Source: Spirochaetia bacterium (lineage in GTDB: Bacteria; Spirochaetota; Spirochaetia; Treponematales; Breznakiellaceae). From it: a stretch of 16,510 bases of DNA. Shown here in pieces: positions 13,770 to 16,510 of this stretch. Made by a program: the position numbers and the translations under genes. Each line of letters begins with the position of its first letter. The stretch's first letter is position 1. The stretch lies in assembly GCA_026002265.1 (NCBI GenBank), contig BOBG01000041.1, forward strand, positions 1 through 16,510, written 5' to 3'. The notes under the pieces were generated by a model. The model made no database searches. It had not been told where the DNA came from and saw only the letters and a list, made by a program, of their open reading frames with translations.

Positions 13770-14926
13770 CCGCCAAAGTCCTTGACCGATGTGGTTTTCT
13801 GATAGAACCTCGGCGCGGCTGCCACTATACCCGCTGCTGTGTAGAAGGGATCGCTTTTCGATAACGGCAATGCAACCGTTACCGCGGACGCACCAGCTTT
13901 GTAAATCGCTGTGATTAGCTCTATAGTGCGCCGCCCGGCTGCGCCGTCGACGAGCAGAGTATCTGTCCCCTCAAGCGATGCAAGCACATTGTCGATTTCG
14001 CCGGTATGGGCGGTGTAGTTAAGGCGCGGTAATGCGTCATAAAACGTGTTGAGTTCCGCAATGTGCGAGGCTGCAACTGAGTCGTCGGCAGGGAAAGCGT
14101 CCGGGGACGCGGTGTTTGCGGTGACCTTCCATGGTGCGCTGATACGCGCTGTTTCGCCCTGAAAAATTATCTGCTGCTCCTCGCCGTGGTGTACCACCGA
14201 ACTGGTTATCTGTGCAAGCGCACCTTTGGCGGTGAGCGGCGAGGCAGCATAACGCAACACCGCTACTGACAAGTCTTCCACTTCGGCGTTGTCGTGCGCG
14301 GTATTAGCGAGCATGGCACAGACTGCTTCGGGCAGTCCGAGCACCCAGCCGAGCATATCGATATGATGGACAGCGTGATTTAACGTGCAACCGCCGCCCT
14401 CTTTTTCCCATGTGCCGCGCCACCATAAATCATAGTAGGAGTGACCGCGCCACCAATGAGAATCAATCTGCGCGTGAAGGACCCGCCCGATAAGTCCAGC
14501 GTCTAGCGTCTTTTTTAAGTTCATAATCGGAGTGCGAAAACGGTTTTGCGCTACTACCGCAAGCGTTTTACCGTTACGTTTCGCTGCATCAATCATCACA
14601 TCGCACTCGGCAAGCGAGGTCGCCATAGGCTTTTCGACAAGTACATTAACACCCGCGTTCAGACAGTCAACGGCAATCTCCGCATGACAAAACGGCGGCA
14701 TGCAAATGCTTACAAGGTCAAGCTTTCCCGCAAGTGAATTGAGCATCTCTGTGTGAGATGCATATACTGCCGCGCCGTCGAGACCGTACTTCTGCTTTTT
14801 CGCCTTGCACTTTTCCGGCACGATGTCGCAGAGCGCTATGATTTTACAGCGCTCAGGAAACGCGATGTAACCATCCAGATGAAAGCCGGAAATGTTTCCG
14901 GTACCAATAATCGCAACAGTACGCAT
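13766..14926 (-). CDS. Gfo/Idh/MocA-family NAD(P)-dependent oxidoreductase
   Basis: Cytoplasmic sugar or inositol dehydrogenase-like protein, 386 residues. The start (A of ATG at 14926) is chosen because GGAGA lies six bases upstream and the protein then begins with the nucleotide-binding strand MRTVAIIGTGNISG (GxGxxx fingerprint at 8-13). EKP at 98-100 (NVLVEKPM) supplies the conserved Lys99 of the family. The C-terminal domain has GGGCTLNHAVHHIDMLGWVLG, with His187/His188 and Asp190 in the usual active-site region. The typical reaction is NAD-linked oxidation of a sugar hydroxyl; the substrate is unknown. It follows a sugar-binding-protein gene on the same strand, so it probably acts on the sugar taken up by that system. 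It converges with the DeoR operon. Confidence 0.9.
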   Translation of the reverse strand: MRTVAIIGTGNISGFHLDGYIAFPERCKIIALCDIVPEKCKAKKQKYGLDGAAVYASHTEMLNSLAGKLDLVSICMPPFCHAEIAVDCLNAGVNVLVEKPMATSLAECDVMIDAAKRNGKTLAVVAQNRFRTPIMNLKKTLDAGLIGRVLHAQIDSHWWRGHSYYDLWWRGTWEKEGGGCTLNHAVHHIDMLGWVLGLPEAVCAMLANTAHDNAEVEDLSVAVLRYAASPLTAKGALAQITSSVVHHGEEQQIIFQGETARISAPWKVTANTASPDAFPADDSVAASHIAELNTFYDALPRLNYTAHTGEIDNVLASLEGTDTLLVDGAAGRRTIELITAIYKAGASAVTVALPLSKSDPFYTAAGIVAAAPRFYQKTTSVKDFGG

Positions 14927-14951
14927 TTGTTTCTCCATTGTTAAAAACGTT

Positions 14952-14989
14952 AAAAACAGGTGCTTTGAGAAATCTCCCCAAAGCGCCTG
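14952..14989 (-). terminator. Rho-independent terminator or attenuator between binding protein and oxidoreductase
   Basis: On the minus strand CAGG-C-GCTTTG (14989-14979) pairs with CAAAGC-A-CCTG, with a small inner AGA/TCT pair, followed by TTTTT. It starts about six bases after the binding-protein stop. Only 25 bases separate it from the oxidoreductase start, too few for a separate promoter, so read-through is likely and the hairpin probably lowers downstream expression. Confidence 0.7.
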
Positions 14990-14994
14990 AACAT

Positions 14995-16510
14995 TCACGA
15001 CTCACTTAGGGGTGCTACGTATTTTGCCCGGCGCTCGTCAATAATAGCTTGCGCTCCAGAGTTTAGCCAGTCGGCAATACCTGTATCATATACACGGTCA
15101 AAGTTTGCCGAAGGAGCGGTAATGGATTGGGTGTAAATCACCGTTCCTTTAGAAATCAATGTTTGCTCCAAAGGGCCGGCAACGGTAAGCGGCGATGACG
15201 GTGAGATCACGATTGAAGGACGGGCATTAGTCATCGAAATAGTATATGCGGCACTAACCAGTTCCGGCGGCCACGGATAACCGGCAGCTATGGCTTTGAT
15301 ATTCTGCGCTTCGCTACCCAGATTAAGGCCGTTTATTGGTATGGTATAATCAATGTTCAACGGACTGTTCTGAATCCAACCGCCACCTGCCGTGGGATTG
15401 ACCTTTGGAACGCCGTTTTCGAGCGTGTGGACAAGGCCCTCTGTCCCGACCTGCAAAAAGTGATAGTTTTCGTATTTCGCAAGCCAGTTGAGGTAACGCA
15501 TGGCCGCGTCAGGATTCTTTGATGAGGCAGGAATAAAAAAGAGTACACCCGCAGCGTCATACGCGCCTTTATGGGTAATACCGTCTGAACTAGTCATACA
15601 ATCAACCGGAACCCAGTTGCCGGCCGGTACGTTTTTAAGTAAATCCGTAAAAAGGGCATCACTTTCGCGAAAAATCCGATCCCATTCACCGGTAAACGCG
15701 CCGACTACACCGCTTTTGATGAGGTTTTTATAGGTATCCTCACTTGAATACAGGGGAAAATCGCGGTCAACCAGCCCATCGTTATACATCTTATTGAGAA
15801 AGCGCAGCCCCTCTTTATAACCGGGAACCATAAAACTGCGTTCAGCGACTGTGTTAACCCACTGGTCCTTGTCGCTTACTTTGGGGTCAATAAATGCATC
15901 AAGCACCGTTGATGCCGACCAGCGCACCTCTGCGTTCAGCGTGAAGGGAATTACCCTGTTTTTGCCTACATTACCCGGATCTTTTTCCTTAAAGGCAACA
16001 AGCGCGTCGTAGAATTCCTGCGTGGTTTTAGGCAAGGGCAGTCCGAGCTTATCAAGCCAGTCCTTGCGGATAAACGTGTTCCGCTGCGCTACATTCATAC
16101 GCCGTGAAGGAATTGAATACAATTTGCCGGTAGCGTTGTCTTTCCCGCGCCATATCAAGTCGCGTCCGGGTAATGCTGCGTCAGGCCCCAAAAATGCCTT
16201 CAAGTCTTTGAGTGTGGTGTCAACATAAGGTGAGAAATCAAAGACACCGCCCTGCGCCGCCCAGTTGGTGATATTCGCCCCGCTGTATGTGAGACAAACA
16301 TCTGGCAGTGTTCCGGCAGCCACTAAGTTGATAAGCGCTTCGCCCTCTGACCATCGAGGAACCTTAACAAATTCAACGATGATATTCTCGTCCCGCCGTA
16401 TCTTTTCCTGAATCCATCTGGTCCACTGATTATTGGCTGCATCTGTTTTTCCGCCATCGGTTCCCCTGTCAAACACCTCAACGGTAATAGTTACCGTTTT
16501 TCCACTTGCG
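14995..16510 (-). CDS. ABC transporter solute-binding protein, LipO-like (5' end outside the window)
   Basis: The frame is open from the right edge of the window (first full codon at 16509) to the stop at 14995, giving about 504 residues without the N-terminus. An in-frame GTG at 16476 is not a likely start, because the sequence before it (SGKTVTITVEVFDRG) already fits the first strand of such proteins; the signal peptide should lie just outside. Landmarks are LINLVAAGTLPDVCLTYSG, TTQEFYDALVAFKEKDPG, NAAMRYLNW-like AAMRYLNWLAKYENYHFLQ, GGWIQNSPLNIDYT and the C-terminal SGAQAIIDERRAKY. The size (over 500 residues) fits the large LipO-type binding proteins for oligosaccharides or glycans. It is the apparent source of the broken copy at 7291-7547 and a diverged relative of the remnant at 6398-7189. 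Confidence 0.9.
   Translation of the reverse strand, partial: ASGKTVTITVEVFDRGTDGGKTDAANNQWTRWIQEKIRRDENIIVEFVKVPRWSEGEALINLVAAGTLPDVCLTYSGANITNWAAQGGVFDFSPYVDTTLKDLKAFLGPDAALPGRDLIWRGKDNATGKLYSIPSRRMNVAQRNTFIRKDWLDKLGLPLPKTTQEFYDALVAFKEKDPGNVGKNRVIPFTLNAEVRWSASTVLDAFIDPKVSDKDQWVNTVAERSFMVPGYKEGLRFLNKMYNDGLVDRDFPLYSSEDTYKNLIKSGVVGAFTGEWDRIFRESDALFTDLLKNVPAGNWVPVDCMTSSDGITHKGAYDAAGVLFFIPASSKNPDAAMRYLNWLAKYENYHFLQVGTEGLVHTLENGVPKVNPTAGGGWIQNSPLNIDYTIPINGLNLGSEAQNIKAIAAGYPWPPELVSAAYTISMTNARPSIVISPSSPLTVAGPLEQTLISKGTVIYTQSITAPSANFDRVYDTGIADWLNSGAQAIIDERRAKYVAPLSES
15460..15765 (-). repeat. Segment duplicated as a broken copy at 7291-7547
   Basis: This inner part of the intact binding-protein gene aligns with 7291-7547 in the same orientation at about 93% identity (17 differences in 254 bases), apart from a net 49-base deletion in the copy. 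The copies lie about 8 kb apart and could recombine to delete the sugar operon between them. Confidence 0.88.

Noticed and set aside
1..16510. CRISPR arrays, tRNA or rRNA genes, insertion-sequence ends and transposases
   Set aside because: No regularly spaced repeats, no tRNA-like cloverleaf noticed and no recognisable transposase or integrase frame; the repeats seen are explained by gene duplication or the hairpin pair.

Overview
The window looks like an accessory region of a spirochaete chromosome, most plausibly a Treponema-type organism. The hints are the style of the ABC solute-binding proteins (a signal peptide ending in ...WASG, LipO-like sugar binders, sugar operons without their own ATPase), GGAGG ribosome sites, a perfect sigma-54 promoter, and AT-rich cassette-like genes next to about 50% GC genes. 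The genus is an inference; no rRNA or tRNA is present to settle it.

Layout. (1) 1-136: C-terminus of a membrane protein, probably an ABC-2 type permease. (2) 150-3018: two tandem paralogous lipoprotein amidohydrolases, separated by the C-terminal remnant of a MarR-type regulator. Their ends are nearly identical and their middles have diverged. (3) 3019-5693: an AT-rich island. It has a small exported protein behind a textbook sigma-54 promoter, then an aminoglycoside-phosphotransferase-like kinase and a SUKH (SMI1/KNR4) immunity-like protein. The kinase is bracketed by two copies of a hairpin-forming repeat that resembles integron attC sites or a dispersed palindromic element. (4) 5637-7547, minus strand: a NodB-type polysaccharide deacetylase with its own terminator, preceded by two broken pieces of solute-binding protein genes. 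One piece is a damaged near-copy of part of the intact gene at the right edge of the window. (5) 7616-13614, plus strand: a compact sugar operon with a consensus sigma-70 promoter and palindromic operator-like sites. It encodes a periplasmic sugar-binding protein, two MalF/MalG-type permeases, an ADP-dependent phosphofructokinase/glucokinase-family kinase, a class II ketose-bisphosphate aldolase and a DeoR-type regulator. (6) 13766-16510, minus strand: a Gfo/Idh/MocA oxidoreductase behind a solute-binding protein that runs off the right edge, with a terminator hairpin between them.

The most interesting system is the operon at 7723-13614. Import (binding protein plus permeases, with the ATPase presumably supplied from elsewhere), phosphorylation and aldol cleavage are encoded in that order, followed by a DeoR repressor. 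The kinase is not the PfkB type usual in such operons but belongs to the ADP-dependent sugar kinase family, best known from archaea and animals. This suggests an ADP-using catabolic route in which an imported sugar is phosphorylated and then split. The sugar cannot be named from sequence alone.
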